From the NCBI RefSeq assembly GCF_039535785.1, contig NZ_BAAAXV010000012.1:620001-684000 (forward strand): a stretch of 64,000 nt of DNA, in the 5' to 3' direction. The position numbers and the translations under genes are program-made. Every line of letters starts with the position of its first letter. The stretch's first letter is position 1. This DNA is from Nonomuraea helvata (GTDB lineage Bacteria; Actinomycetota; Actinomycetes; Streptosporangiales; Streptosporangiaceae). Of the stretch, positions 41,975 through 51,119 are shown in pieces. The notes under the pieces are model-generated. The model was not told where the DNA came from. It did no database searches and saw only the letters and a list, made by a program, of their open reading frames with translations.

Positions 41975-42497
41975 AACGATGGTCCACCCTTCACGGTTGG
42001 CCTGGTCCGCACCCGAAGACCTGTCCGGGGCGCTGGGTTCGGGACCCCACCGCTCGCCAAACACGAACACCTGCGCGTCGGGGTCGCTGATCGCCCGCTG
42101 CACGAAGTGGTCGAGCCGGTCGGCCAGGTCGTTGTCGGCCCCGGGCAGTCGGGCGGCAGCGGCCGCATCGCGGCAGGGTCGAACAGGTTGCCGCGGATGA
42201 AATCAAAGGCAACCCGCCGGGCGCGGACGCCAGCGACGTCCACCCGCTGCCGGCGGCCGGAAGCAGCTGAACGACGGGGTGGCGGAAGTCCTCGGCCGCC
42301 AGGTACAGCAGCTCGGAGGGGGCCTGCTGCGATTGCATGTCCACCGCCACCCTGTAATCGGTCCCTGCGGCGTCGGTGACGTGGATCTGGTAATGCGGGG
42401 TGTCTGCCCCCCTTCGCGACGCCGGTCGACCGCGCGCCCGGCCAGCACACCATAGGATTACAGGGGCATAAGTCCACTCCTCCAGAACGACGATCAC
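41975..42497 (-). pseudogene. DUF2278-family protein, multiply frameshifted
   Basis: Three frames in order rebuild a DUF2278 (YukJ-like) protein. Frame 1 (to about 42280) gives TPHYQIHVTDAAGTDYRVAV and SELLYLAAEDFRHPVVQLLP; frame 2 (about 42245-42130) gives VAFDFIRGNLFDPAAMRPLP; frame 3 (about 42140-41995) gives DNDLADRLDHFVQRAISDPD, AQVFVFGERWGPE. At least two 1-base shifts interrupt it and the C-terminus is missing. A clean gene would be about 215 aa. Confidence 0.75.
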
Positions 42498-42658
42498 GTC
42501 CCGTGCCGGTCCGGTTGACGCGGCGTACCCGGGCAGAGAGGCTAACCGCCAGATCGCGGCATCGGACGCCTATCGTCGAAACCAGTCGTCCGGGCAGGTC
42601 TTCGATCGCGTATCGCCGCCTGAAGTCGCCCTGGCAAGCCCCTGACGCTGTTCTCCCC

Positions 42659-43297
42659 TCAGTCAGCCAGGTAGGAGATCGAGCGAACCTCGTAGCCGGC
42701 GTTCCTGGAGCCGCGTACATGCATCAACATCGCACCACCCTCATAGGAGTAGGCACACGAGTAACCCTGCGGCTCCTTGCTGCAGCCCTGGAAGAAATGG
42801 GTGACGCCGCGCGGGTCGTACGTGACCTTGAACAGCTTCCGCACCGTGGCGGAAGTGGCGACCTCGAGCCCGCCGTACTCGTCGCCCCGCTTCCAGGCCG
42901 CGAAGAGATGCTTGGCCACGATGGGCGGCTCGGTGATGCGGCGCGACAGGTAGACCTTGCTGACCTTCGAGCCGGTAACCACCATCGCGATGCCGTCAAG
43001 CCCGCCGGGCACGCGCACGCTTGTATGCACGAACCGGCACACGTTGCTGGAGCAGCCGTCGAAGCGATCGGGCGCCCGGTAGACATAAGTGAAGATCGTC
43101 TTGACCGCAGAGGGGGTGGCCGCCTTCGCCGCGGCCGCGCGGTCGGCGGCCAGCCAGGCGCGGAACAGCTTGTTCGCCACCTTGCCGGGCGCAGGCGTCC
43201 CAGCCGAGGCGGAAGCGGCGAAGGCGGGGCCGGCAGAGGCGAGCGTCAGTGTCGCAGCCGCAGTGAGAGCGGCGCCGAGGACCAGTCGTTTGAACAC
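42659..43297 (-). CDS. Secreted protein made of two similar domains
   Basis: A 212-aa exported protein. Signal peptide: FKRLVLGAALTAAATLTLAS, ending AFA. The mature part is two related halves: KVANKLFRAWLAADRAAAAK with FDGCSSNVCRFVHTSVRVPG, and PIVAKHLFAAWKRGDEYGGL with FFQGCSKEPQGYSCAYSYEGG. Each half has A..LF.AW..GD, T...V..LF...Y, a C..C pair and a hydrophobic strand, which suggests internal duplication with one disulfide per half. No family named; an extracellular ligand-binding role is only a guess. Monocistronic. Confidence 0.82.
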   Translation of the reverse strand: MFKRLVLGAALTAAATLTLASAGPAFAASASAGTPAPGKVANKLFRAWLAADRAAAAKAATPSAVKTIFTYVYRAPDRFDGCSSNVCRFVHTSVRVPGGLDGIAMVVTGSKVSKVYLSRRITEPPIVAKHLFAAWKRGDEYGGLEVATSATVRKLFKVTYDPRGVTHFFQGCSKEPQGYSCAYSYEGGAMLMHVRGSRNAGYEVRSISYLAD

Positions 43298-44307
43298 GCT
43301 ACGACACTAAGGGCGCCGCCTTGCGCAGGGATTGAGCCCGGCTTGCAATGGTCCGGGCGGCTTGCGGCGGTTGCGAACGCCCGGCTGGCACGCACTGACG
43401 ATGCGGCTCAGCATGGCGTTAAGTCCAGCGAGATCGCACGTGCAGATCAGCGCCACCACCCGGATCTCCACGTCCTCGATCGTGGCATGGCCGACCCTCG
43501 ATGACCTCGTCCGGCTGCGCCAGGCCCGGCGCTGCCGCTCCTCGTCCGCTCCTCGTCCGGGTCCCCGCCGCGACCCGGACTTTGGGCGGCGACGCACTCG
43601 CCGACTAAGCCAGCCCCCGCGCCGACATCGGCTCCCCCACCGATGCAACATGCCCTCAATGCCAGCCAACGTGCCTGACGTGCCTTAAAAGATCATTTCG
43701 CTCTGACCTGCGAGAAGAGACCGTCGTTCGGCGCGACAGCTCGGACAGGCCTGTTTTGGGTGATGTACGGGCGAAGCCCGTGCCCTTGATGATTTTGGGG
43801 GCTAGGATTTTGCATAAACCGGACGCCTTTACATTGTAGATTAATTAAAGCTGACGGGATCTCGCCTCAGCTCGGCTCCTGCCAACAGCGGCGGCCACCC
43901 ACGCGTGCTGTTCACAGTCGGCCAGCAGCTCTCCCGCAGAACCGGTTCGCCCTTTCAGTCCGTCAGCTGACGCAGCAGCCCTCCAAGCGCGTCAGTGCTG
44001 TAGGCCGGCCCCGATTTCGCCAGCCAGGAACAAGCGCCGCTTGCGCGTCCATCGGGCTCAGGCACACTGCGACGAGGCGGCTGGGCGCTGCAAGACGCTC
44101 AATACCCTGGCGAGACAAGCGGACGCGTCGTGCCGAGAACGAGAAGCCGATCGACAGGGCACGCCGAGGCCGCCCGGCTGCTACCTTGCGAACAACCGTG
44201 CCACGTTCGGACAAACCCTGCATCAGGAGGATGCTGTGAGGTCGCAGTCGATGTGGCGAGGGCTGTCTCACTCAGAATCGGGTCACTCCGTACGCCAGGA
44301 TGGAACC
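43298..44307. other. 1-kb gene-poor region, part AT-rich
   Basis: No supported gene. Near 43668-43684 is ACGTGCCTGACGTGCCT, similar to the 39854-39922 repeats. A small hairpin, ACGGGC-GAA-GCCCGT, lies at 43767-43781, followed by unusually AT-rich DNA at 43800-43855 that contains ATTAATTAAAG. The composition differs sharply from the rest of the window, suggesting an element end or foreign DNA. The right part should hold the APH promoter. Confidence 0.45.
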
Positions 44308-45078
44308 ATGTTCGAGGAACAACGCCTTCTCGGGGGGAACGCCGGCGGAGCGGTTCGGATCGGTGACACCGTCCGCCGTGTCCCCGGTCGATGGACGCCC
44401 TCCGTGCACGCACTACTCCAACACCTGGAAGCTGTCGGCTTCGAGGGAGCTCCACGAGCACGAGGATTCGACGATCAGGGCCGAGAAGTGCTCTCTTTCG
44501 TACCCGGTGAAACGGTCGGGACTACACGGCCGTGGCCCAGTTGGGTACACAGCGAGGACGCGCTTTGCCAGGTGGGCCGTTGGCTTCGCGACTTCCACGC
44601 CGCCGTGACGACCTTCGTCCCTCCTGCGGACGCGGTCTGGCGCGAGGGAGGGACCTGGCGGCCCGGCATGATCGTCGGCCACAACGATGCCGCCCCCTAC
44701 AACGCGGCCTGGGCCGATGGACGCCTTGTCGGCTTCTTCGACTGGGACTTCGCCGCACCGGTCACACCGGAGTGGGACCTTGCCTTCACCGCCTTCGCCT
44801 GGGTGCCACTGCACGCCCGCGACGTCGTGACGGCGGAAGGCTTCACCGCGTTCGCCGACAGACCCCGAAGACTGCGGCTGTTTCTCGACACCTACGGCTG
44901 GAGCGGACCGGTCGGGCAGTTCATCGACATCGTCCGCCAGCGGGTCAGCGCCTCGGCCGAAGGTATCCGACGCGTTGCGGCAGCAGGAGACCCGGTCTAC
45001 CAGAACATGATGAAACATGGCGTTGACGCCGCGCTCGAGACGGCCGTGAACGAACTGGCCGACTTCCCGGATACATGA
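44308..45078 (+). CDS. Aminoglycoside phosphotransferase-family kinase
   Basis: A 256-aa APH-fold small-molecule kinase. The catalytic loop is VGHNDAAPYNAAWADGRLVG (HxDxxxxN form) and the metal-binding Asp lies in FFDWDFAAPVTPEWDLAF. The N-lobe is short (RIGDTVRRVPGR, no Gly-rich loop), typical of the many housekeeping APH proteins. Substrate unknown; antibiotic resistance is possible but not shown. The ATG at 44308 is preceded by AGGATGG; a longer frame back to 44041 is not family sequence. No operon partner. Confidence 0.85.
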   Translation: MFEEQRLLGGNAGGAVRIGDTVRRVPGRWTPSVHALLQHLEAVGFEGAPRARGFDDQGREVLSFVPGETVGTTRPWPSWVHSEDALCQVGRWLRDFHAAVTTFVPPADAVWREGGTWRPGMIVGHNDAAPYNAAWADGRLVGFFDWDFAAPVTPEWDLAFTAFAWVPLHARDVVTAEGFTAFADRPRRLRLFLDTYGWSGPVGQFIDIVRQRVSASAEGIRRVAAAGDPVYQNMMKHGVDAALETAVNELADFPDT

Positions 45079-45250
45079 ACGCGTGCGCAGCCCGCCGCCT
45101 CCGAAATCGCAAGGTCAGGTTGAACGGTCGTTGGCAACGGGCTGCAGACCTACCTTGCGAGCCCCAGGCCAAAGGGATGGCGAGTCGCAGGGTAGGCCCG
45201 CGAGGAGTCTGAGTGCAGAAATTAGCGATAGATATGATCATGGCCAGCTA

Positions 45251-45600
45251 TCAGTCAAGCGGGATCTGCCGTAGGTGCCTGCCACGCAGGTCGGCCGAGT
45301 AGATGCTCCCGTTCGTGATATCCATGCCGCTGGGGCTCGCCTCGGCCGGTGGCCATTGCTGGTCGGTGAAGCCGTTCCGGTTGGCGATGCCTTCGACTTC
45401 GGGCCAGCCGTAGTTGCCGCCTGGCCGGATGACGTTGAGCTCGTCCCAGGCGAGGCCTTGAGGGTTGCGGTGGCCGGAGCTGTAGACCAGGGAAGCGGGG
45501 AACGAGTTGTCCGAGAAGACCCTTCCTTCCGGCGTCATGCGCACGATCTTGCCTGCGAGCACGTTCATGTCCTGGGCGACGGTGCGGTCGCCGGCATCCA
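45251..45600 (-). pseudogene. PQQ-dependent sugar dehydrogenase fragment
   Basis: The frame reads VLAGKIVRMTPEGRVFSDNS, SLVYSSGHRNPQGLAWDE, then GGNYGWPEVEGIANRNGF and SGMDITNGSIYSADLRGRHL. These are blades of a GSDH-type six-bladed propeller (G.ILR..PDG..P.DNPF......GHRNPQG...D, GG.NYGWP). The propeller's start and end are missing and text is lost between the two halves. It abuts an SDR fragment on the other strand at about 45600. Confidence 0.78.
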
Positions 45601-46071
45601 GATCCCGCCCAGCGACGCCGCCGACGAGGCGATCGAGGTGTTCGACCGGGTCAATGCCATCAAACTGCGCGGCGTGTGGGCGAGCATGAAGCACCAACTA
45701 CGGCACATGCGCGAGCAGGGCAGCGGTGCGATCGTCAACCGCTCCTCCCCCGGCGGCCTGGTCGGCATCCCCGGCCGTGCTTCCTACCACGCCTCCAAGC
45801 ACGGCATCATCGGCCTGACCACCAGCGCCGCCCTAAGTACGCGCCGCGCGGCGTCCGCATCAACGCGGTCTGCCCGGGCACCATCGACACTCCGATGGTC
45901 ACCGACATGATCGCCAAGGGCGAGCTCGACCTTGCCGAGGCCGACATGCCCATCAACCGGCTCGGCACCGCCGAGGAGATCGCCCAGGCCGTCCTGTGGC
46001 TGTGCAGCCCGGGCGCGAGCTTCGTGATCGGCGTCGCCCTCCCGGTCGATGGCGGCTACGTCGCCCGCTGA
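45600..46071 (+). pseudogene. SDR-family dehydrogenase, N-terminally truncated and frameshifted
   Basis: The first frame gives EVFDRVNAIKLRGVWASMKH, GSGAIVNRSSPGGLVGIPGR and YHASKHGIIGLTTSAAL, with the SDR catalytic Ser, Tyr and Lys. After a 1-base shift near 45835, the second frame continues YAPRGVRINAVCPGTIDTPM and SPGASFVIGVALPVDGGYVA to a normal stop. The cofactor-binding N-terminus is missing. The head-to-head junction with the dehydrogenase fragment marks a rearrangement. Confidence 0.8.
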
Positions 46072-46104
46072 CCCCACCCAGGGTCCTGCTGTGACCGGGA
46101 ACCT

Positions 46105-46683
46105 TCACCGGGTTGGTCGCGCCTGGCGGCTGCGGTTGGCGGGGACTTCGAAGATGAGTCCGAGACCTTCCTCTTCGTCCCAATCTTCGCCGACCTGGAC
46201 GAAGCCGAAGCCGGCGATCGTGGCCAGGGACGCCACATTGTCGGGACTGATCGTCGCCCGTACGGTCTTGACCTCCGGTTCGGCCGCGGCCCGGCGCAAC
46301 AGCTCGATCAGGATGGCTCGGCCATAGCCCTGGCGGCGGAAGCCAGGAGCGACGGCGTAGCCGATCTCCACCATGCCCGCCTCATCGGGCGGTCCGTGAA
46401 ATCCGGCATGACCGATGACGACACCTTCAGGCCCGGTCACCGCCTGCCGCGCCATCCACCGCGCGTGGCGGGGATCGGCGGCCATCTGGTCGAGCCGAAC
46501 CTGCCACAGCCACCGCGCTCTATCTGTCACGAAGTACTCAGTCAGCGCGACCCCAGCCGTGTCGCTGGCTGCGGGCAGATCCCCATCGAGCAGAGCGGAC
46601 ATCGCAGCGCTCGACAACTCGACAAAGCGCACATGCTTCGAACTGGTGGGGAACGACGTCTGGCGATCGGACTCATCTGTCAC
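46105..46683 (-). CDS. GNAT-family N-acetyltransferase
   Basis: A 192-aa acetyl-CoA-dependent transferase of the RimJ/RimL-like type. The acetyl-CoA loop is VAPGFRRQGYGRAILIELLR (R..G.G.A pattern), preceded by GMVEIGYA and followed by VRATISPDNVASLATIAGFG. The GTG at 46683 is chosen because the longer frame runs into noncoding DNA. Substrate unknown. It lies between the broken SDR and the IS630 remnant. Confidence 0.87.
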   Translation of the reverse strand: MTDESDRQTSFPTSSKHVRFVELSSAAMSALLDGDLPAASDTAGVALTEYFVTDRARWLWQVRLDQMAADPRHARWMARQAVTGPEGVVIGHAGFHGPPDEAGMVEIGYAVAPGFRRQGYGRAILIELLRRAAAEPEVKTVRATISPDNVASLATIAGFGFVQVGEDWDEEEGLGLIFEVPANRSRQARPTR

Positions 46684-46879
46684 GTGCGGATGATCGCAAA
46701 ATGTCCGACAGACGTCCAACGAATTTCGGAGAGTTCCTGTCAGCCAGGCGACGCCCCACGAAGCTGGTCGTCGCGACGTGCCACGACATGCTCGGGCGGT
46801 TTTGATCCTTTCGACGGTTTCCGCTCCGTGGTCGGTCCTACGCGGCGCCTGCTCGGCCTGCCTGCCGACATCGATGCGT

Positions 46880-47246
46880 ACCAGCTGATGGCCCGGACGG
46901 CGCACCGATCTTCGTCATTCTGGACAACCTGTCGGCGCACAATAACTGGCGCATCCGCGCATGGGCCAAGAAGAACAAGGTCAATCTGCTGTTCACCCCG
47001 ACTTACGCCTCGTGGGCCAACCCGATCGAGGCGCACTTCGGACCCTTGCGGCAGTTCACCCCGGCCAACTCCGACCACCCCAACCACACCGTACAGACCC
47101 GTGCGGTGCACGCCTACCTGCGCTGGCGCAACGCCCACGCCCGCCACCCCGATGTCCTGGCCGCCCAACGCCGCGAACGCGCCCGAGCCCGCAGCGAGAA
47201 AGGCATCCGCTGGGGCGGCCGACCCCGGTCAGCCGCCTCAGCATGA
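46880..47246 (+). pseudogene. IS630-family transposase, C-terminal remnant
   Basis: The frame reads PIFVILDNLSAHNNWRIRAW, NKVNLLFTPTYASWANPIEA and HFGPLRQFTPANSD, the last Asp and the NPIE..F catalytic Glu region of IS630 DDE transposases. A Lys/Arg-rich tail ends at the stop at 47244-47246. The first two thirds of the gene are missing. Confidence 0.82.
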
Positions 47247-47276
47247 TCGGGCCAGGTGAGCCGTCCCTGCCATCTC

Positions 47277-47765
47277 TCAGCGATCACCAAGCCGGCTTGG
47301 TGCCAGCTCCGCGATGACCTCCTCACCATCAACTGCTCCCGTCGGCACGAAACCCAGCGACTCGTAAAGCCGTCCAGCAACGATGTTGTCCGGCTGATAT
47401 GCCAGCCGGATCGTCCAACCGCCCTCCTGCGCCGCCAACCAGGCCGTCATGGTGCGCAGGAGGGCGCGGCCGAGGCCCTTGCCCTGCTCCGAGCCATCGA
47501 TCATCATTCCCCCGATCCAGTGCGAGCCGTCCTCATCCACACCCCACATGACGTGCCCAACGACCGTGTCGTCGGCGTAGACCGCCAGCGAGTTCCAGCT
47601 GCCTTCACGCATCGACAGCAACAGATAGCGGGCAGCCAGGGCGGGGACATAACGTCGCTGCTCGTCAAGCGGCGCGATGTCAGCGACTGCACGCCAGTTC
47701 TCCTCATCTACCTCCCGCAGCGTGACGCGCCGACCGGTTCCGTCGAGAATCCCGTGATCAATCAC
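47277..47765 (-). CDS. GNAT-family N-acetyltransferase
   Basis: A 162-aa single-domain acetyltransferase. The CoA-binding segment is MMIDGSEQGKGLGRALLRTM (Q.KGLG.AL), followed by RLAYQPDNIVAGRLYESLGF, the classic N..A..LYE.LGF end of spermidine/spermine- or amino-acid-acting GNATs. Substrate unknown. It ends 31 bases from the IS630 remnant on the other strand. Confidence 0.9.
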   Translation of the reverse strand: MIDHGILDGTGRRVTLREVDEENWRAVADIAPLDEQRRYVPALAARYLLLSMREGSWNSLAVYADDTVVGHVMWGVDEDGSHWIGGMMIDGSEQGKGLGRALLRTMTAWLAAQEGGWTIRLAYQPDNIVAGRLYESLGFVPTGAVDGEEVIAELAPSRLGDR

Positions 47766-48328
47766 CAGATGAGACTACTGTTCTCAGTCCAGCAACCCGT
47801 GATTGTTTCCGGTCACAGCGCATTGAAGGTTTCCACACAGCTGGCCAACCGCGAGTGTCCTGGGTGGGGAACCCATTCCGCCGTACCGGTTCGCCTCAAG
47901 ACGGGCCGTGGTACCAGCTGTAGTCACAGGCCGAGACTGTTGTCACACAGCTACATTGGGGACTGGTCGCACGGACCCGAGCCGGGCCCCTTCATGCATG
48001 CCAGCCGGCGCGGGGCCGGTCCTGCGTACGCTGCGGTGGGCTTTCCCCGAGCAGGCCCACGCCAGCCCAGGCATCGCCCGTGTGTGAGAGAGGCCGGATC
48101 GTTCGCGCTTGGCGGCAAGCGCTCCGGCGGGATGACGGGTGAAAGTTTCAGTTCGAAAATCCCAGGATGAGCCGCTGATCGGGAGTGGCTGCAGGCGAAG
48201 CCGTGGTCGGTGCGCAGGCCCTGGGCGTGGGCCGGTTCACGCGTTGACTCCGGCCCACCAAGAGGGTACCCCCGAGGGGAAGCGCACCCCGCTGTCGGGC
48301 CGTGCCCGCTCCTGCCGAAGGGTTGGTC
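47766..48328. other. No convincing gene
   Basis: About 560 bases between the GNAT gene and the CBM2 gene; scattered short frames only. The last bases hold a possible ribosome site (GAAGGG) for the CBM2 protein. Confidence 0.4.
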
Positions 48329-48739
48329 ATGACCAGACGACGTACATGGCGGTTGGCTCGGGTGACGGCAGTTCTGGCCGGAGCGATCGTATTGATCGCC
48401 ACGTACGCCTCCCCCGCACAAGCGACGATCATTGCGTGCGAGTGGGAGAAAGTCAGCTCGTGGACCAACGGTTTTCAGATCAAGGTCACCCTCATCAACG
48501 ACCCGATACCGGTGAACGCCTGGACGGCCACCTGGACGTGGGACGGCAACACCAAGGTCACCACTGCGTGGGATGCGATCGTGACCCAACCAGGCCAGAA
48601 CATGTCGGCGAGCAATCAGTCGTACAACGGCTATGTCCCGCCGCTCGGCCGGGTGAGCTTCGGTTTTCTGGCCACCGGCGTCACCGACGGCCACGGCGGC
48701 GGCCTGAGGGTCAACGGCGGGCCCTTGCTGCCGTGCTGA
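48329..48739 (+). CDS. Secreted stand-alone CBM2-like protein
   Basis: A 136-aa exported protein. Signal peptide: ARVTAVLAGAIVLIATYASP, ending AQA. The mature part is one family-2 carbohydrate-binding module: WEKVSSWTNGFQIKVTLIND, VNAWTATWTWDGNTKVTTAW and FLATGVTDGHGGGLRVNG, with several Trp that could line a cellulose- or chitin-binding face and two Cys near the ends. No catalytic domain follows, so it either acts as a free binding protein or is the leftover module of a cellulase. The ATG at 48329 starts the signal peptide. Confidence 0.8.
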   Translation: MTRRRTWRLARVTAVLAGAIVLIATYASPAQATIIACEWEKVSSWTNGFQIKVTLINDPIPVNAWTATWTWDGNTKVTTAWDAIVTQPGQNMSASNQSYNGYVPPLGRVSFGFLATGVTDGHGGGLRVNGGPLLPC

Positions 48740-49301
48740 ACTGCCCGCACCGGCAGTTCGTCGCGAGCCTGCACGGCCAACTCCCGGCCGCTGCTGGCTT
48801 CTTCTGCCCGCCCGGTGCCATTGCGGCGCACTGCAGCGCCGGCGAACGGGAACGTCCCTTTCATGGCCACCGCGGAGGAGCACGGGTTGGCGAAGCCGTC
48901 GGCCTTTTCGCCGGCGGCCGAGTGGATGCCTCGCGCCCTGCCCTCGCGGCGTGGCTTCGGGACAGCGTCGCCTCCGCGCAGTCTCTGCTTCGCGCTCGGC
49001 CGGTGACACCTTCCGACCGGGCTCGCGCCCGCCGGGCAGCGGCCGAGTCGGTCATGCCGCTCCACCTGTCCAGCGAGGGCGATGCGCATCCAGGAGCCAG
49101 CATCGCTCCATCAACACCATCGTCAGCGAGGTCGGCCGCCTGCACGACGCCCAGACCACCGACCCGAACGTCAACTCGGCACCCTGCGCCCGGCACGACG
49201 GGCCCGTTGAACAGGAGGGAGATGATCGCGAAGGCAGTCGACATGTCCCGGTGATCCCAGCCTGCGCCCCTCCAACCCACCGGGTGTCCGCCCCGGCGGC
49301 G
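48740..49301. other. No convincing gene
   Basis: About 560 bases downstream of the CBM2 gene. A minus-strand frame at 48631-49089 overlaps the CBM2 gene and has no family motif. Nothing supported. Confidence 0.4.
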
Positions 49302-51119
49302 TTACCAGATCTCGGCGGGGCTCTCCACGCCGCCGCTCCACACGGTCGTGCCCTTCAGCTTCCACCGCTGGCGCACGTCGTGGAGCTGGCCGGCCCGCGG
49401 CGCGGTGACCTTGAACGGGCCGCACACGGCGACGCCGCCGTTGGTCATCGGTGAGACGCCCTTGCAGATGTACGGCTGCGAGGCGTTGGTCTCGGCGTCG
49501 GTGTTGTACAGCTGGAGGTGGATGTCCGACCGGACCGACTTGGGGCCCTTGATCTTGCCCTTGATGTGGAAGACGCCGTCCACCAGGACCATGCAGGGCG
49601 CCATCATCGTGCCCTCGCCCACCGGGGCCCAGTCCCGGCAGCGCCAGTCCAGCTTCGACACCTGGTCGGTGTCGGGCTTCTGAGTGCCGTCGTCGGGCTT
49701 GACCTCGTCCGTCTCGTCGGTGGTGCGCGGCTTGGGCGACTCGACGGGCTTGGACTCCTTGGTCGGCCCGGGGGCCGGCTCGTGGGTGGTGGTCTTCTTC
49801 TTCGGCTCCGTGGACGGGGGGCCGGCGGGGTCGGCGGTGGTGCCGTCACGCACCTGGCGAGCCGTTTCGCCCTTGCGCTCGTCACGCTTCCCGGTGCCGG
49901 GGGTGGTGGCTCCCGGGGTGGTGACCGGTGCCGTGGGGGTGGACTGCACGGCGAACAGCGGCTGGGTGTCCCGGGCCACCACGGTGCCGGATGCGCGCCA
50001 GGGGGCCACATAGGCGACGGCCGCGGCGCTGACCGCCAGGGCCGCCCCGGCGGCCGACAGCACGACCACCCGCTTGCGCGACCGGCGCTCAGGACCGCCC
50101 CTGGGGCCTCCCGGATCGGCGGGCCCTCCTGGGCCCGTCGGGCCGGCCATCAGCGGGCGCGGGACGGGCGGACCGGCCGGGGCAGGGCCGGACGCGCCGG
50201 TCGGAGAAGGCGCGGGCGAGGGCGGGAGCGGCGGGGCCAGGGGCTCGGAGGTGACCGAGGGGGCCTCGCCCCGCGAGACAGGCGGCAGCGCCGGAAGGCC
50301 CGCCAGCGCGGGCGCGGCCTCGCGGAGCGCCGCCACGACCGCCCCCGCGGACGGGCGCGCCGCCGGGTCCTTGGCCGCGCACGCCGAGACGAGAGCCCAC
50401 AGCGCGTCGGGCATCCCGGGCAGCCGCCGGGGCGCGGCGATCGCGTGCTGCCGGATCAGCACCATCGGGTGCTCCCCCACGAACGGCGGACGCCCGGCCA
50501 GCAGCTCGTAGAGGATCAGCCCGAGGGCGTACACGTCCACGGCCGGCGTCGCGGCGTCACCGTCGGCCACCTCGGGTGCCAGGTACACGGGCGTGCCGAT
50601 GACGGCGCTGGTCTGGGTGATGCCGGGGCCGTGCAGGATGCGGGCCACCCCGAAGTCCGTCAGCCGGACCTGACCGGTGGCCCGGTCGAGCAGGACGTTG
50701 CCCGGCTTGACGTCGCGGTGGACGATGCCGATCTCGTGTGCGGCGGCCAGCGCGCCGGCCGTCTGTGCCAGCAGGGCCGCCGCCTCCGCCGGGGGCAGGG
50801 TGCCGCGCCGCTGGATCAGCGTACGCAGGTCGCCGCCCTCGACCAGGTCCATCACCAGGGCCAGGCGCTCGCCCTCGACGACGAAGTCGCGGACGGTGAC
50901 GATGTTGGGATGGCGTAAGGTGCGCATCACCTGACGTTCCTGGATGAAACGCAGCACCAGGTCCTGGTCGGCGGCGAGGCCGTCACGCAGCAGCTTTACC
51001 GCCACGACGTCGCCGGTGTCCCGGTGCCGCGCACGCCAGACGGTGCCCATGCCGCCGGCGCCGATCTCCTCCAGGAGCACGTACCCACTGCCCAGCGAAA
51101 CGTCAGACCCGTCCGCCAT
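49302..51119 (-). CDS. Transmembrane Ser/Thr protein kinase (PknB-like) with extracellular domain
   Basis: A 605-aa receptor-type kinase. The kinase domain (about 12-270) has the Gly loop EIGAGGMGTVWRARH, the Lys in VAVKLLRDG, HRDVKPGNVLLD, LTDFGVARI and APEVADGDA. A Pro-rich juxtamembrane stretch and a single helix near 350-372 (VVVLSAAGAALAVSAAAVAY) follow, then a Thr/Pro/Lys-rich stalk and a C-terminal 120-residue extracellular domain with four Cys (CRDWAPVG, MAPCMVLVDG, ICKGVSP, VAVCGPFK). The ligand is unknown; there are no PASTA repeats. The ATG at 51119 is directly preceded by a TTG at 51122 that could also start. Confidence 0.93.
   Translation of the reverse strand: MADGSDVSLGSGYVLLEEIGAGGMGTVWRARHRDTGDVVAVKLLRDGLAADQDLVLRFIQERQVMRTLRHPNIVTVRDFVVEGERLALVMDLVEGGDLRTLIQRRGTLPPAEAAALLAQTAGALAAAHEIGIVHRDVKPGNVLLDRATGQVRLTDFGVARILHGPGITQTSAVIGTPVYLAPEVADGDAATPAVDVYALGLILYELLAGRPPFVGEHPMVLIRQHAIAAPRRLPGMPDALWALVSACAAKDPAARPSAGAVVAALREAAPALAGLPALPPVSRGEAPSVTSEPLAPPLPPSPAPSPTGASGPAPAGPPVPRPLMAGPTGPGGPADPGGPRGGPERRSRKRVVVLSAAGAALAVSAAAVAYVAPWRASGTVVARDTQPLFAVQSTPTAPVTTPGATTPGTGKRDERKGETARQVRDGTTADPAGPPSTEPKKKTTTHEPAPGPTKESKPVESPKPRTTDETDEVKPDDGTQKPDTDQVSKLDWRCRDWAPVGEGTMMAPCMVLVDGVFHIKGKIKGPKSVRSDIHLQLYNTDAETNASQPYICKGVSPMTNGGVAVCGPFKVTAPRAGQLHDVRQRWKLKGTTVWSGGVESPAEIW

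Noticed and set aside
49518..50918. 466-codon plus-strand frame
   Set aside because: It is antisense to the receptor kinase; low-complexity Gly/Arg text.
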